From Anaerocaecibacter muris (lineage in GTDB: Bacteria; Bacillota; Clostridia; Christensenellales; Pumilibacteraceae): 64,000 nt of DNA. The stretch spans positions 1 through 64,000 of the forward strand of contig NZ_CALPCE010000009.1 of assembly GCF_943192945.1 (NCBI RefSeq), written 5' to 3'. The position numbers were made by a program, and so were the translations under genes. Below, piece by piece: positions 1 through 9,331 of this stretch (positions are counted from its first letter, which is position 1; each line of letters starts with the position of its first letter). A model generated the notes under the pieces. That model made no database searches, was not told the origin of the DNA, and was given only the letters and a program-made list of their open reading frames with translations.

Positions 1-44
1 GAGGACTTTTTTTGTCTATCCCCATAGCTAAAGCTCTATGATGC

Positions 45-63
45 CCACTGGCATAGCCAGTGG
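45..63. other. short perfect hairpin near window start
   Basis: An 8-bp perfect inverted repeat (CCACTGGC / GCCAGTGG) with a 3-nt loop lies just inside the window edge. There is no T-tract, so it is not a standard terminator. It may belong to a gene beyond the edge. Confidence 0.3.
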
Positions 64-76
64 TTAAATTCACTAA

Positions 77-114
77 CAAAAAACTCCCGCAACGAAAATT
101 GCGAGAGCTTTTTT
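77..114 (-). terminator. Rho-independent terminator of gap (bidirectional form)
   Basis: The stem CTCCCGCAA / TTGCGAGAG at about 84-108 is flanked by an A-run on the left and a T-run on the right. It can therefore terminate minus-strand transcription leaving gap and also transcription arriving from the left. Confidence 0.75.
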
Positions 115-138
115 GATTTGCAGTTATTAAGCCGTTAA

Positions 139-1209
139 TTAAAGTTCGGCGAAGTATTTGATGGTTCTGACCATCTGGCTGGTGTACGAATTTTCGTTGT
201 CGTACCACGAAACAACCTGAACTTCGTAGAGGTCGTCGGCGATCTTGGAAACCATGGTCTGCGTGGAGTCGAACAAACTGCCGTAACGCATGCCGATAAC
301 GTCGGACGAAACAATGGGATCCTCGTTGTAGCCGTAAGATTCGGAAGCGGCTTTCTTCATAGCGGCGTTGATGCCGTCTTTGGTCACGTCCTTGCCCTTA
401 ACGACAGCGGTAAGGATAGTCGTCGAGCCGGTCGTAACGGGAACGCGCTGTGCCGATCCGATGAGCTTGCCGTTGAGTTCGGGGATAACCAAGCCGATAG
501 CTTTTGCCGCGCCCGTCGAGTTGGGAACAATGTTCGCCGCGCCCGCGCGCGCACGACGCATATCGCCTTTGCGGTGCGGTCCGTCGAGGATCATTTGGTC
601 GCCGGTGTAAGCGTGAATCGTGCTCATGATACCCGATTGGATAGGCGCATAATCGTTAAGCGCTTTCGCCATGGGAGCGAGGCAGTTGGTCGTGCAGGAC
701 GCCGCGGAAATGACCTGATCGTCTTTCGTGAGCGTTTTTTCGTTTACGCCGTAAACAACGGTTTTGAGGTCGTTGCCCGCGGGAGCGGAAATAACGACTT
801 TCTTTGCGCCGGCATTGACGTGCGCCATCGATTTTTCTTTCGAGCAGTAGAAGCCCGTACATTCGAGCACAACGTCCACGCCGAGCTTGCCCCAAGGCAG
901 ATCCTGCGCTTTGGGCATTGCGTATATCGTAATCTCTTTGCCGTCAACGGTGATCGATCCGTTTACTTTAACGGTCTTGCCGTCCTCTTCGTAAACGGGT
1001 TCTTTGGACGAAACGGTGTGCGCGCCTTCGCCTATTTTGCCGCAGTAGCCGCCTTGCGCGGTGTCGTACTTCAACAAGTTGGCGAGCATTGCAGGGCTGG
1101 TAAGGTCGTTGATAGCGACAATTTCATAGCCCTTTGCGCCGAACATCTGTCTGAACGCCAAGCGTCCGATACGTCCGAAACCGTTGATTGCAACTTTTAC
1201 GTTTGCCAT
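139..1209 (-). CDS. gap: type I glyceraldehyde-3-phosphate dehydrogenase
   Basis: This cytosolic enzyme oxidises and phosphorylates glyceraldehyde-3-phosphate with NAD in glycolysis. The N-terminal Rossmann motif INGFGRIGR (about 8-16) is followed by Asp in AINDL, which favours NAD. The catalytic cysteine is Cys172 in [12 protein letters not shown] and the general base is His199 in [10 protein letters not shown]. At 356 aa it is slightly longer than the usual 335-340, mostly from a short insertion around residues 72-90. The ATG at 1209 has a GGAGG Shine-Dalgarno about 10 nt upstream. The gene is monocistronic, with its own promoter and terminator. Confidence 0.97.
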   Translation of the reverse strand: MANVKVAINGFGRIGRLAFRQMFGAKGYEIVAINDLTSPAMLANLLKYDTAQGGYCGKIGEGAHTVSSKEPVYEEDGKTVKVNGSITVDGKEITIYAMPKAQDLPWGKLGVDVVLECTGFYCSKEKSMAHVNAGAKKVVISAPAGNDLKTVVYGVNEKTLTKDDQVISAASCTTNCLAPMAKALNDYAPIQSGIMSTIHAYTGDQMILDGPHRKGDMRRARAGAANIVPNSTGAAKAIGLVIPELNGKLIGSAQRVPVTTGSTTILTAVVKGKDVTKDGINAAMKKAASESYGYNEDPIVSSDVIGMRYGSLFDSTQTMVSKIADDLYEVQVVSWYDNENSYTSQMVRTIKYFAEL

Positions 1210-1302
1210 AAATATTTAAACCTCCGAGTTTTGTTTATTACGTTTTTATCGATTTCTCGCGGCGGATTCAGTTTTGTTTTACTCCCGCGATTAACCTTTT
1301 GA

Positions 1303-1331
1303 ATTATACCACTTTGGCGGCGATACGTCAA
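1303..1331 (-). promoter_or_regulatory. promoter of gap
   Basis: On the minus strand TTGACG (1326-1331), a 17-nt spacer and TATAAT (1303-1308) preceded by TGG form an extended -10 promoter. The predicted start near 1296 leaves a leader of about 87 nt before gap. Confidence 0.8.
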
Positions 1332-1346
1332 GTATTTTTATAACTT

Positions 1347-1922
1347 TCAATCTTTTGCATTATCGCCGTCGTCGACGGGATTTTCGCCGTCCGCATCGCC
1401 GTTGCCGTCGCTTTCGGTCGCGGCGTAAGGATTGACCAAGCCGCCGCGCCGAGCGCTTAAAAACTTATTGAGTTCGGGCAACGTCTGCCCGCTTGCGATT
1501 GCGTTCTTTATCATGAGCGCAACGTCTTTGCCCGTGTAAACGAGCAAGTATTGCTTTTTATCGCGCACTTCCGTGACCGACGCGAACGGGATTTTTACGT
1601 CCTCGCTCGGCGATTGCACGGCTATGCCGTTTTCGTCTATTGAAACAGTCAAGTCGTCGTCGCTCGGTTTAATCGCGCTTACTACAAAGTTTTTGGGCGC
1701 GATTAACAACATTATCGAACACAGCAACAGTATGCCGCCGAGCACAAGCAATATTATGCCGAGCACGAACATCAGTTTGCTCGGAGCCAGTACGACGGCA
1801 ATCACGCCGACGGTTAAGCCGACGACCGCTACCGCCAAGTACAGCACGAAATAAAAAAGCATGAATTTTTTGTTTATCGCTTTAATATCGCCGTCGGTTA
1901 TTTTATAATTCAGTTGAAACAT
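1347..1922 (-). CDS. YcxB-like two-TM membrane protein
   Basis: This is a 191-aa protein of unknown role. Two adjacent hydrophobic segments (about residues 17-40 and 44-66) precede a soluble C-terminal region. That region has the layout of the YcxB-like C-terminal domain: a short beta-rich unit with 'VKIPFASVTEVRDKKQYLLVY', then a helix. The tail is acidic and low-complexity (Asp/Gly/Asn). I chose the ATG at 1922, which has a GAGGG Shine-Dalgarno, over an upstream in-frame TTG at 1961 that would overlap the aminopeptidase. It lies 11 nt after the aminopeptidase stop, so the two are probably co-transcribed. The family assignment is by pattern only. Confidence 0.75.
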   Translation of the reverse strand: MFQLNYKITDGDIKAINKKFMLFYFVLYLAVAVVGLTVGVIAVVLAPSKLMFVLGIILLVLGGILLLCSIMLLIAPKNFVVSAIKPSDDDLTVSIDENGIAVQSPSEDVKIPFASVTEVRDKKQYLLVYTGKDVALMIKNAIASGQTLPELNKFLSARRGGLVNPYAATESDGNGDADGENPVDDGDNAKD

Positions 1923-1933
1923 CGCACCCTCGC

Positions 1934-3049
1934 TTATTTCAAGTTTTCGGGGTTGAGGCAATCGAGTTCGGGCAAGACGAACCGCCCGTCGTCGCGTATA
2001 AGCACGCCGTCGAAGTAAATCTTGCCGCCGCCGACAGCGGGCGTTTGGCGCAAAACCAAGTCCCAGTGCACTGCGGAAATATTGCCGTTATACGCGTCGT
2101 CGTAACAGCACCCCGGGGTGAAGTGTATCGACCCGCAAATCTTTTCGTCGAACAGAATATCGCCTATCGCTTCCGTGATGAACGGGTTTACGCCGATTGC
2201 GAACTCACCCACGTATTTCGCGCCGTCGTCGGTATCGAAAATAGCGTCGGACTTGGCTTTGTCCGAACTGTCAGACTGTATAATTTTGCCGTCTTTAAAC
2301 GTCAGCTTGACCCAGTCGAACCGCGTGCCGTTGTACACGGTGGGCGTGTTGTAGGTAATAACGCCGTTTACCGAATTCTTGACGGGCGCGGTGTAAACTT
2401 CGCCGTCGGGAATATTCATGTGTCCCGAGCACTTAACGGCGGGAATATCTTTAATGGAGAACGTCAAGTCCGTGCCGTTTGCGACAAGCCGAACTTTGTC
2501 GGTCTTGTTCATGAGCGCGGCGAGCGCGTCCATGGCTTTGTCCATTTTGGAATAGTCGAGGTTGCATACATTAAAATAGTGATCCTCGAACTGTTCGGTT
2601 GACATGCCCGCAAGCTGCGCCATCGACGGCGAAGGATAGCGCAAAACAACCCAGCGCGTTTTTTTAACGCGGATTTCGTGATGCACGGGGTGCGAATATA
2701 TGCTCATGAATTTATCCATGCGCTCGGACGGCACGCCCGCGTTTTCGTAAGCGTTGTCACTGCCGCGCAGCCCTATATAGCAGTCCATTTCGGACATGAC
2801 AGCCGCGTCGAGCTTGCTCCAAAGCGTAAGCTGTTCGTCGGTCGCGCCCTTTAACAGTTGCGCGCGCACGCGCGTATCGATATTGGTAACAAACGCCTGC
2901 GCGCCCGCCGCGTACACCGCTTTTATAAGTTCCGTTACGAGCGGATACGGCACGTCAAACGCTTCGATAAGCACTTTGTCGCCCTTTTTTGCCGCCACGG
3001 AATAATTTACAAGATTGTGTGCGAGTTTAACTATTCTTTCGTCTTTCAT
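1934..3049 (-). CDS. M29-family metal-dependent aminopeptidase
   Basis: A 371-aa cytosolic exopeptidase of the M29 (thermophilic aminopeptidase / AmpS-PepS) family, removing N-terminal residues from peptides. The N-terminal 'LAHNLVNYSVAAKKGDKVLI' region is typical of the family. The C-terminal metal-site region is present: EFAIGVNP, FDEKICGSIHFTPG and the terminal 'ISAVHWDLV' with the conserved His-Trp-Asp. Length matches the family (370-410 aa). The ATG has a GGAGG Shine-Dalgarno 7 nt upstream. It precedes the YcxB-like gene in a likely two-gene operon and diverges from fba. Confidence 0.9.
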   Translation of the reverse strand: MKDERIVKLAHNLVNYSVAAKKGDKVLIEAFDVPYPLVTELIKAVYAAGAQAFVTNIDTRVRAQLLKGATDEQLTLWSKLDAAVMSEMDCYIGLRGSDNAYENAGVPSERMDKFMSIYSHPVHHEIRVKKTRWVVLRYPSPSMAQLAGMSTEQFEDHYFNVCNLDYSKMDKAMDALAALMNKTDKVRLVANGTDLTFSIKDIPAVKCSGHMNIPDGEVYTAPVKNSVNGVITYNTPTVYNGTRFDWVKLTFKDGKIIQSDSSDKAKSDAIFDTDDGAKYVGEFAIGVNPFITEAIGDILFDEKICGSIHFTPGCCYDDAYNGNISAVHWDLVLRQTPAVGGGKIYFDGVLIRDDGRFVLPELDCLNPENLK

Positions 3050-3074
3050 TAACGCCTCCGTTTTTCCTTTTTAT

Positions 3075-3103
3075 ATTGTAATTCTTTTTGCGGAAAAAGT
3101 CAA
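3075..3103 (-). promoter_or_regulatory. promoter of the aminopeptidase operon
   Basis: Minus-strand TTGACT (3098-3103), 17-nt spacer, TACAAT (3075-3080). It lies back-to-back with the fba promoter. Confidence 0.6.
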
Positions 3104-3111
3104 TAAAACAG

Positions 3112-3140
3112 TAGTCAAATCTTTTGCAATGTGGTATAAT
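3112..3140 (+). promoter_or_regulatory. promoter of fba
   Basis: TAGTCA (3112-3117), 17-nt spacer and TATAAT (3135-3140) preceded by TGG, giving an extended -10. The -35 is poor and the TGn element probably compensates. Confidence 0.7.
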
Positions 3141-3182
3141 GTCCAAAGAAACAAAATGTTTTTTTGGAGGTAATAAAACATT

Positions 3183-4112
3183 ATGCCGTTAGTAACAACC
3201 AAGGACATGTTCGCAAAAGCGTATGAGGGCGGATATGCAATAGGCGCGTTCAACATTAACAACATGGAAACGATACAGGGTATTGTCGAAGCGGGCAAGC
3301 TCGAAAAAGCCCCGCTCATTCTTCAAGTGTCGTCCAGCGCCATCAAGTACGCCAACCCCATTTATCTTACGAAAATGGTTCAGGCCGCCGTCGAAGATTC
3401 GGGCTTGCCTATCTGCTTGCACCTCGACCACGGCAGCTCTTACGACCTTTGCGTTGACGTTATAAAGGCAGGATTTACTTCCGTCATGATCGACGCGTCG
3501 TCGCACCCGCTCGCCGAAAACATCAAAATCACGTCGCAGGTCGTCAAGTACGCGCACGATCACGGCGTTGTTGTAGAAGCCGAGCTCGGCAGACTTGCGG
3601 GCGTTGAGGACAATGTTAAAGTGTCCGAATCGGACGCGCTTTATACCGACCCGGAGGAAGCGGCGGAATTCGTCGCCAAGACGGGCGTTGACTCGCTCGC
3701 CATCGCAATAGGCACCAGTCACGGCGCGTTCAAGTTTAAGGGCGAAGCAAAACTGCGTTTCGATATTCTCGAAAAAGTTTCGCAACTTTTGCCCAAGTTC
3801 CCTATCGTATTGCACGGCGCAAGCTCCGTTCTCCCCGACTATGTAAAAATGGTCAACGATTTCGGCGGTGCAATGCCCGGCGCGAAAGGTATTCCCGAAG
3901 AAATGTTGCGCAAAGCCGCGTCCATGGCGGTCTGCAAAATAAACGTCGATTCCGACTTGCGCCTCGCCTTCACCGCCGCCGTGCGTAAGCACTTTGCGGA
4001 GAACCCCGCGCACTTCGACCCCCGCCAGTACCTCGGCGACGGCAGAGCGCTCGTCACAGAGTGCGTGCGCCAGAAACTCGTCAACGTACTCGGTTGCGCA
4101 GGCAAAGCGTAA
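3183..4112 (+). CDS. fba: class II fructose-1,6-bisphosphate aldolase
   Basis: A zinc-dependent aldolase of 309 aa that splits fructose-1,6-bisphosphate into DHAP and G3P. Zinc-site histidines are visible in LHLDHGSS, GTSHGAFK and VLHGASS, and the substrate loop Asn/Asp residues are in CKINVDSD near the C-terminus. The N-terminal VTTKDMFAKAYEGGYAIGAFN is standard for the FbaA/GatY-KbaY class, and context favours FBA. GGAGG lies 12 nt before the ATG, a slightly long spacing. It has its own promoter and a strong terminator. Confidence 0.95.
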   Translation: MPLVTTKDMFAKAYEGGYAIGAFNINNMETIQGIVEAGKLEKAPLILQVSSSAIKYANPIYLTKMVQAAVEDSGLPICLHLDHGSSYDLCVDVIKAGFTSVMIDASSHPLAENIKITSQVVKYAHDHGVVVEAELGRLAGVEDNVKVSESDALYTDPEEAAEFVAKTGVDSLAIAIGTSHGAFKFKGEAKLRFDILEKVSQLLPKFPIVLHGASSVLPDYVKMVNDFGGAMPGAKGIPEEMLRKAASMAVCKINVDSDLRLAFTAAVRKHFAENPAHFDPRQYLGDGRALVTECVRQKLVNVLGCAGKA

Positions 4113-4144
4113 TAATAAACGTATTTATCGCGTAACAGCGTGTA

Positions 4145-4184
4145 AAAACGGGCAGTTCCCCAAACAAAGGAATTGCCCGTTTTC
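4145..4184 (+). terminator. Rho-independent terminator of fba
   Basis: A 15-bp stem with one G-T wobble (AAAACGGGCAGTTCC pairing with GGAATTGCCCGTTTT), ending in a T-run. Confidence 0.85.
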
Positions 4185-4221
4185 TCTTGCCTATTGTTTA
4201 ACTTTGCTTATAGCGCTAATT

Positions 4222-4464
4222 CTATTCTATGTCGAGGTTTGCCAAATCGAATACGGGACTGTCGAAAAATTCGGAAATAGTTACTCCGAGTTCCCGTATT
4301 ATAAGAGCCATAGTTTTGAAATTAGACGCTTTTGTCTTTGCATGCAAAATATAGTTTACAGTACTCGGATATAAACCCGTTCTCTGCCCTAATTTGTATT
4401 GAGTTATTTTCTTTTCCTTTAAAAGTTCTTTAACTCTTGCCGCAAAGGCTTCGTTTAACGTCAT
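4222..4464 (-). CDS. small XRE/Cro-type helix-turn-helix regulator
   Basis: An 80-aa DNA-binding protein made almost entirely of one XRE-type HTH (about residues 10-62: 'ITQYKLGQRTGLYPSTVNYI'), with a short acidic tail. There is no effector domain. The target is unknown. The ATG has a GGAG Shine-Dalgarno. It sits alone between the fba and pfkA terminators in an AT-richer stretch. Small single-domain XRE proteins of this type are common in Clostridia. Autoregulation is possible, but no clear palindrome is seen. Confidence 0.85.
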   Translation of the reverse strand: MTLNEAFAARVKELLKEKKITQYKLGQRTGLYPSTVNYILHAKTKASNFKTMALIIRELGVTISEFFDSPVFDLANLDIE

Positions 4465-4496
4465 GATGTTTACTCCATTCGATAATTACTCATTAC

Positions 4497-4525
4497 AGTT
4501 TATCATAAAAATTAAAATAAATAAA
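4497..4525 (-). promoter_or_regulatory. possible promoter of the XRE gene
   Basis: TTTATT (4520-4525), 17-nt spacer and TAAACT (4497-4502) preceded by TGA. The hexamers are weak and the surrounding DNA is AT-rich, so this is tentative. Confidence 0.3.
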
Positions 4526-4551
4526 CAGTATATTAAAAATAATTTACAGAT

Positions 4552-4582
4552 AAAAAACCGAGAGCACAACTCTCGATTTTTG
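4552..4582 (-). terminator. Rho-independent terminator of pfkA
   Basis: Hairpin CGAGAG / CTCTCG with a 5-nt loop (4559-4575), flanked by an A-run on the left (T-run on the minus strand) and a T-run on the right. Confidence 0.75.
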
Positions 4583-4597
4583 TTTCTAATATTAAAT

Positions 4598-5557
4598 TTA
4601 TTTGCCGACAATGAGCGCGGTTTCGTACAACTCGTTGTCGAAATGCTTTTTCATTGCGCAACCCTCGACAATATCCATGTCGTAGAACTTGTGGTTCTTT
4701 ATGCCGACTATTCGGTTGCCTATGCCCTGTTTTAACAGTTTTACGGCATGCACGCCGAAACACGTGCCGAGGTATCTGTCGCGGCACGACGGACTTCCGC
4801 CGCGTTGGACGTGACCGAGTCGCGTGGATTTGACCACCATTTCGGTGCGCGCCGACAGTTCGGCTTTAAGCTCGTCGGCATGCCCTGCGCCCTCCGCAAG
4901 CACGATAATGCCGCTTGTCTTGCCGTGTTCCATGCCGCCGCCCAAGGTCTTTACGATTTGGTCGATAGTGAGTTTATGTTCGGGCACGATAATAACTTCC
5001 GCGCCGCCGCAAAGCCCCGTATACAACGCCAAGTCGCCGCAGTTTCTGCCCATGACCTCGATTATAGACACGCGCTCGTGCGAACTCATTGTGTCGCGTA
5101 TTTTGTTAATGGCGTCGAGAATAGTATTGCACGCAGTGTCAAAGCCGAGCGTATAATCGGTATACGCGAGGTCGTTATCTATCGTCCCCGGAATACCTAT
5201 AGACGGGAAGCCTTTGTCAGTCATAGCTTTCGCGCCCATGAACGATCCGTCGCCGCCTATTACGATAAGCCCTTCCACGCCGCGAGCGCGCAGGTTTTCA
5301 ATCGCCTTTTGCTGACCCTCTTGCGTCTTGAATTCGGGACAACGCGCGGTCTTTAATATCGTGCCGCCGCGGTGGATTATGTCCGACACGCTCCGCATAT
5401 TCATGGGAACGAACAGGTCGTCGATAAGCCCTTGAAGTCCGCGCTCTACGCCCATGACTTCCATGCCCATATCCAAGCCGTAACGCACCACCGCGCGGAT
5501 TGCCGCGTTCATGCCGGGGGCGTCGCCGCCGCTCGTAAGTACAGCTATTTTTTTCAT
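4598..5557 (-). CDS. pfkA: ATP-dependent 6-phosphofructokinase
   Basis: A 319-aa PfkA, exactly the usual length, which phosphorylates fructose-6-phosphate at the committed step of glycolysis. Motifs seen: 'LTSGGDAPGMNAAIRAVV' at the N-terminus, GGDGS (ATP type, Gly rather than Asp), PGTIDND with the catalytic Asp, and EVMGRNCG. I place the start at the ATG at 5557, with GAGGTG 7 nt upstream. The in-frame GTG at 5566 overlaps that Shine-Dalgarno and is unlikely to be used. The gene is monocistronic, with its own promoter and terminator. Confidence 0.96.
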   Translation of the reverse strand: MKKIAVLTSGGDAPGMNAAIRAVVRYGLDMGMEVMGVERGLQGLIDDLFVPMNMRSVSDIIHRGGTILKTARCPEFKTQEGQQKAIENLRARGVEGLIVIGGDGSFMGAKAMTDKGFPSIGIPGTIDNDLAYTDYTLGFDTACNTILDAINKIRDTMSSHERVSIIEVMGRNCGDLALYTGLCGGAEVIIVPEHKLTIDQIVKTLGGGMEHGKTSGIIVLAEGAGHADELKAELSARTEMVVKSTRLGHVQRGGSPSCRDRYLGTCFGVHAVKLLKQGIGNRIVGIKNHKFYDMDIVEGCAMKKHFDNELYETALIVGK

Positions 5558-5667
5558 TGCTTTCACCTCGAATAATTATCCGTGAAATCACAATCGCGGA
5601 TTGTTGTACGGGTTAAGGTTCGGCGCGGATTACGCAATTCGTTGCGCCGTAACTTTTCCGTTTATAT

Positions 5668-5696
5668 ATTATAGCACAACGCCGTCCGAAAATAAA
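5668..5696 (-). promoter_or_regulatory. promoter of pfkA
   Basis: TATAAT (5668-5673) with an upstream TGC extended -10. The -35 is weak (TTTATT, 5691-5696) at 17-nt spacing. The predicted leader is about 105 nt. Confidence 0.55.
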
Positions 5697-5740
5697 GAGT
5701 TTTAAATCGCATTTTTATATATTTTTCAACCGACAAAACG

Positions 5741-8700
5741 TCACTCGTTGGACTGTTCTTTGACGTTGGCGCTGCCGAGCACGGCGCAAAGCTCGCTCCT
5801 TGACAGATTGTCTATGACGAATTTGTCGCTCAACCTGTACAGCTTGCCGTCGTCGGTATTCTTGACGTACAGATAATCCCTGCCCGTGCCGTAAGCCGCG
5901 GCAATTTCTTTTACTTCGTTCAGCTTTGCCGTATCGGACAATGACAGATAGCAACAAATTTTGGCGGCGAACGCGTCCGCCTCGTCGAACGGTTTAATAT
6001 CGTCAACGTACAGCGAAATGCCGTTGTCGTTCTGCTTAACGGTGCCCGTTATCGCGACGACGGTATCTTTTACCCACAAATGCCGTATACGCTCATACGA
6101 CTTGTTAAACGCCAAAACTTCGACGGTTCCGTAAAGATCTTCGAGCACCGCCGTGCCCATGGGGTTGCCCTTTTTGGTCAGTTTGTTCACCGTTGCGGTG
6201 AGCATGCCGCCTATCGTTATTTTTGAATCGAACGGCGGGCAGTCGGGCAGTTCGGGATTGAGCATGGACGTGTTGTATTTAAACTGCTTGAGCTTGTCTA
6301 TATACGCCGACAGCGGGTGCCCCGACAGATATACGCCTGCAACCTCTTTTTCGCGCTTGTATTTTTCGTTGGGCGAATACTCGTCCACTTCGGGATATAT
6401 ATACTCCGTTTTGATTTCCGGCGCAATGTCGAACAGCGACATTTGTCCGCTCATCTTTGCGCTTCGCTCTTTTGCTACCCTGTCCATAACGCTCGGGAAC
6501 GCGGCGATAAGCACGGCGCGCTTTTTGCCGAAACAGTCGAACGCGCCCGCAAAAATAAGCGATTCCACCATGCGACGGTTTATAAGGCTTTTGCCCGTTC
6601 CGTCTTCCATGCGGCTGACAAACTCCACAAAATCCTTATACTCGCCGTTGCGTTCGCGCTCCTCGACAATCTTGTTTATAACGGGTACGCCCACGCCTTT
6701 TATCGCGCCCATGCCTATGCGTATACAGCCGTCCTCGACGGAGTACTCCGCGCCCGACTTGTTGACGCTGGGCGGCAGAACGGTTATTTTAGCCTCTTTG
6801 ATGTACGACAGGTAGTGCGTAAGCTCGTCCAGCTTGTTTATGCGGTTGTTAAGAACAGCCGTAAAATACTCGACGGGATAGTAGCATTTTAGGTACGCTG
6901 TTTGATACGTGACGTGCGCGTAAGCCGCGGCGTGCGACTTGTTAAAGCCGTAACTCGCAAACTTGATAAGCATGTCGTAAATTTCGTTCGCAACGTTTTC
7001 GGGCACGCCGTTGGCGACCGCGCCGTTAATCTTGTTGCCCGTCTTTTTATCCACGCCTCCGCCCACAAAAACCTTGCGTTCGGCTTCCATAGCCTCATGC
7101 TTCTTTTTGCTCATCATGCGACGAATATTATCCGCGCCGCCCATGGAATAGCCCGCCAGCGTGCGCACAACGTCCATAACCTGTTCTTGATAAACTATTA
7201 TGCCGTAAGTTACGCCGAGTATCGGCTTCATCAACGGGTGTTGATATTTGATTTTATCGGGCGCTTTTTTGTTCTTAATAAAGTCGGGGATAGCGTCCAT
7301 AGGACCGGGGCGATACAGCGATATTCCGGCTATTACGTCTTCCAGACAGGACGGTTGCAGTTCGCGCATAAACCCTTTCATGCCGCCCGATTCCAGTTGG
7401 AACACCGCCTCCGTGTTGCCGCTGCCTATAAGCTCATACACTTTGGGATCGTCGTAACCGAGCTTGACAAAATCGATTTCCGCGCCGCTCGTCTGCTTGA
7501 TGTAGTCGGTCGCTTTTTTTATGTCGGTGAGAGTTGTAAGACCGAGGAAGTCCATTTTGAGCAAGCCCAACTCCTCGTCCACAATCATGTCGTACTGCGT
7601 GACGATGACGTCTTCGTTTGTGCGCGACAGCGGAACGTGCTCGGCTATCGGGTCGCGGCAGATGATAACGCCCGCCGCGTGCATGCCTATCTGTCGCGGC
7701 ATGCCCTCTATCTTTTCCGCCATGTCCAGCACGCGCCGCGCGGTCTTGTCGTTGTTGTACAACTCAATCATTTCGGGCACGCCGGGAATAGGCTTGCCCT
7801 CTTTGTCCACGCCTCTGCCGAGCAAATCTTTGATGTGCATTTTTTCGGAGCCGCGCGGGATCATTTTTGTTATGTTGTTTACTTCGGAGAACGGCAAGTC
7901 GAACACGCGCCCTACATCTTTAATAGCCGCCTTGGTCGCCATGGTGCCGAACGTCGCAATTTGCGAAACGTTGCTTTTGCCGTATTTTTCGGTAACGTAG
8001 TCTATGACTTCGCCCCTGCGATCGACGCAAAAGTCAATATCGAAGTCGGGGTTGCTTACGCGCTCGGGGTTAAGAAACCGCTCGAATATAAGCGCGTATT
8101 TAAGCGGGTCTATCTTGGTTATGCCGATAGCGTAAGCGACAATACTGCCCGCGCCGCTACCTCGACCCAGCCCGACGGGTATGCCCTGACTCTCGGCGTA
8201 ATGAATAAAATCCCATACGATAAGGAAGTAATCGACAAACCGCAACCGCTCGATAATGCCTAATTCGTATTCGGCGCGCTGTTTGACTTCGTCGGTAATT
8301 TCGCCGTACCTCACCTTTAATCCGTCGAACGTGAGTTTGCGCAAATACTCGTCGGAGCTCATGCCGTCGGGCGGAGTGTACGACGGCAGCAGCGGCTCTT
8401 TCTTTATAAAGTACGGATCGCACTTGTCGGCGATTTCGAGCGAAACGTCCAATGCGTCCTCGTAAGGCAGAGCGGAATACATCTCGTCGTAATTCTTAAT
8501 GTAAAATTCTTCGGTCGGGAAATACTTATCGTCGCCCACACTCTCGCTCGACATGTTCTCCCCGCTCGCGCCGTCGTCGTCGTTTTCGAGCGTCGAGTGA
8601 AAAGAAATTGCCATAAGCACTTTTTGCATTTTTGCGTCGGCTTTGGTCAAATAATGCGCGTCGTTGGTGGCGACTATCTTAACGCCGTTTTCGTTGGCAA

Positions 8701-9331
8701 GCCGTATAAGGTGCGGCAGTACGACTTTTTGTTCGGCAATATTGTGGTTTTGAATTTCTATATAAAAATCCTCGCCGAACACGCCCTTGAATTTTTTAAT
8801 CCAACCGTCGGCGGCGGCGAAGTCCTTTTTGAGTATCGCCTGCGGAATAACGCCCGCTACGCACGCGGATAGGCACACAAGCCCCTCGCTGTGCGATTTA
8901 ATCATATCGAAGTCAACGCGCGGCTTGTAATACATGCCCTCGGTGTACCCTGCCGAAACGATTTTAATCAGGTTGTGATATCCCGTGCCGTCCTTTGCAA
9001 GCAGGATTAAATGGTTGAGCTTGGGCGGCGCGCCGTTAAGCCCCTTTTCTTTGACGTGCATGTTTTCGGTCATGTACACTTCGCACCCGACAATAGGTTT
9101 AACCTTAAACGGGCGGCGCTCTTTCATGAACGTCAAAAAGTCCGCGTCCTTGTCGGTGTACTTAACTGCGGCTTTCAAAAACTCGATAGTCCCGTACATA
9201 TTGCCGTGATCGGTCATGGCGATAGCGGGTATATTAAGCTCGTCGCACAGCTTGAAAACCTTGTCCGTGCGCACCGCGCCGTCAAGCAGTGAAAATTCGG
9301 TATGAACATGCAAATGCGCAAAAGGCTTCAT
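5741..9331 (-). CDS. dnaE: DNA polymerase III subunit alpha (DnaE type)
   Basis: A 1196-aa C-family replicative polymerase. The N-terminal PHP domain starts HLHVHTEFS (residues 6-14) with further His/Asp residues in AMTDHGNMYG. The palm holds the catalytic aspartates in NPDFDIDFC (Asp429, Asp431) and the later KMDFLGL Asp. 'GLGRGSGAGSIVAYA' is the conserved fingers/palm motif. A C-terminal OB-fold is suggested by 'ITIGGMLTATVNKL'. Firmicutes usually carry this beside PolC for lagging-strand or repair synthesis. Its ATG overlaps the whiA stop (ATGA), with AGGAG 10 nt upstream inside whiA, indicating translational coupling. It is the last gene of the murB-PHP-whiA-dnaE operon. Confidence 0.97.
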   Translation of the reverse strand: MKPFAHLHVHTEFSLLDGAVRTDKVFKLCDELNIPAIAMTDHGNMYGTIEFLKAAVKYTDKDADFLTFMKERRPFKVKPIVGCEVYMTENMHVKEKGLNGAPPKLNHLILLAKDGTGYHNLIKIVSAGYTEGMYYKPRVDFDMIKSHSEGLVCLSACVAGVIPQAILKKDFAAADGWIKKFKGVFGEDFYIEIQNHNIAEQKVVLPHLIRLANENGVKIVATNDAHYLTKADAKMQKVLMAISFHSTLENDDDGASGENMSSESVGDDKYFPTEEFYIKNYDEMYSALPYEDALDVSLEIADKCDPYFIKKEPLLPSYTPPDGMSSDEYLRKLTFDGLKVRYGEITDEVKQRAEYELGIIERLRFVDYFLIVWDFIHYAESQGIPVGLGRGSGAGSIVAYAIGITKIDPLKYALIFERFLNPERVSNPDFDIDFCVDRRGEVIDYVTEKYGKSNVSQIATFGTMATKAAIKDVGRVFDLPFSEVNNITKMIPRGSEKMHIKDLLGRGVDKEGKPIPGVPEMIELYNNDKTARRVLDMAEKIEGMPRQIGMHAAGVIICRDPIAEHVPLSRTNEDVIVTQYDMIVDEELGLLKMDFLGLTTLTDIKKATDYIKQTSGAEIDFVKLGYDDPKVYELIGSGNTEAVFQLESGGMKGFMRELQPSCLEDVIAGISLYRPGPMDAIPDFIKNKKAPDKIKYQHPLMKPILGVTYGIIVYQEQVMDVVRTLAGYSMGGADNIRRMMSKKKHEAMEAERKVFVGGGVDKKTGNKINGAVANGVPENVANEIYDMLIKFASYGFNKSHAAAYAHVTYQTAYLKCYYPVEYFTAVLNNRINKLDELTHYLSYIKEAKITVLPPSVNKSGAEYSVEDGCIRIGMGAIKGVGVPVINKIVEERERNGEYKDFVEFVSRMEDGTGKSLINRRMVESLIFAGAFDCFGKKRAVLIAAFPSVMDRVAKERSAKMSGQMSLFDIAPEIKTEYIYPEVDEYSPNEKYKREKEVAGVYLSGHPLSAYIDKLKQFKYNTSMLNPELPDCPPFDSKITIGGMLTATVNKLTKKGNPMGTAVLEDLYGTVEVLAFNKSYERIRHLWVKDTVVAITGTVKQNDNGISLYVDDIKPFDEADAFAAKICCYLSLSDTAKLNEVKEIAAAYGTGRDYLYVKNTDDGKLYRLSDKFVIDNLSRSELCAVLGSANVKEQSNE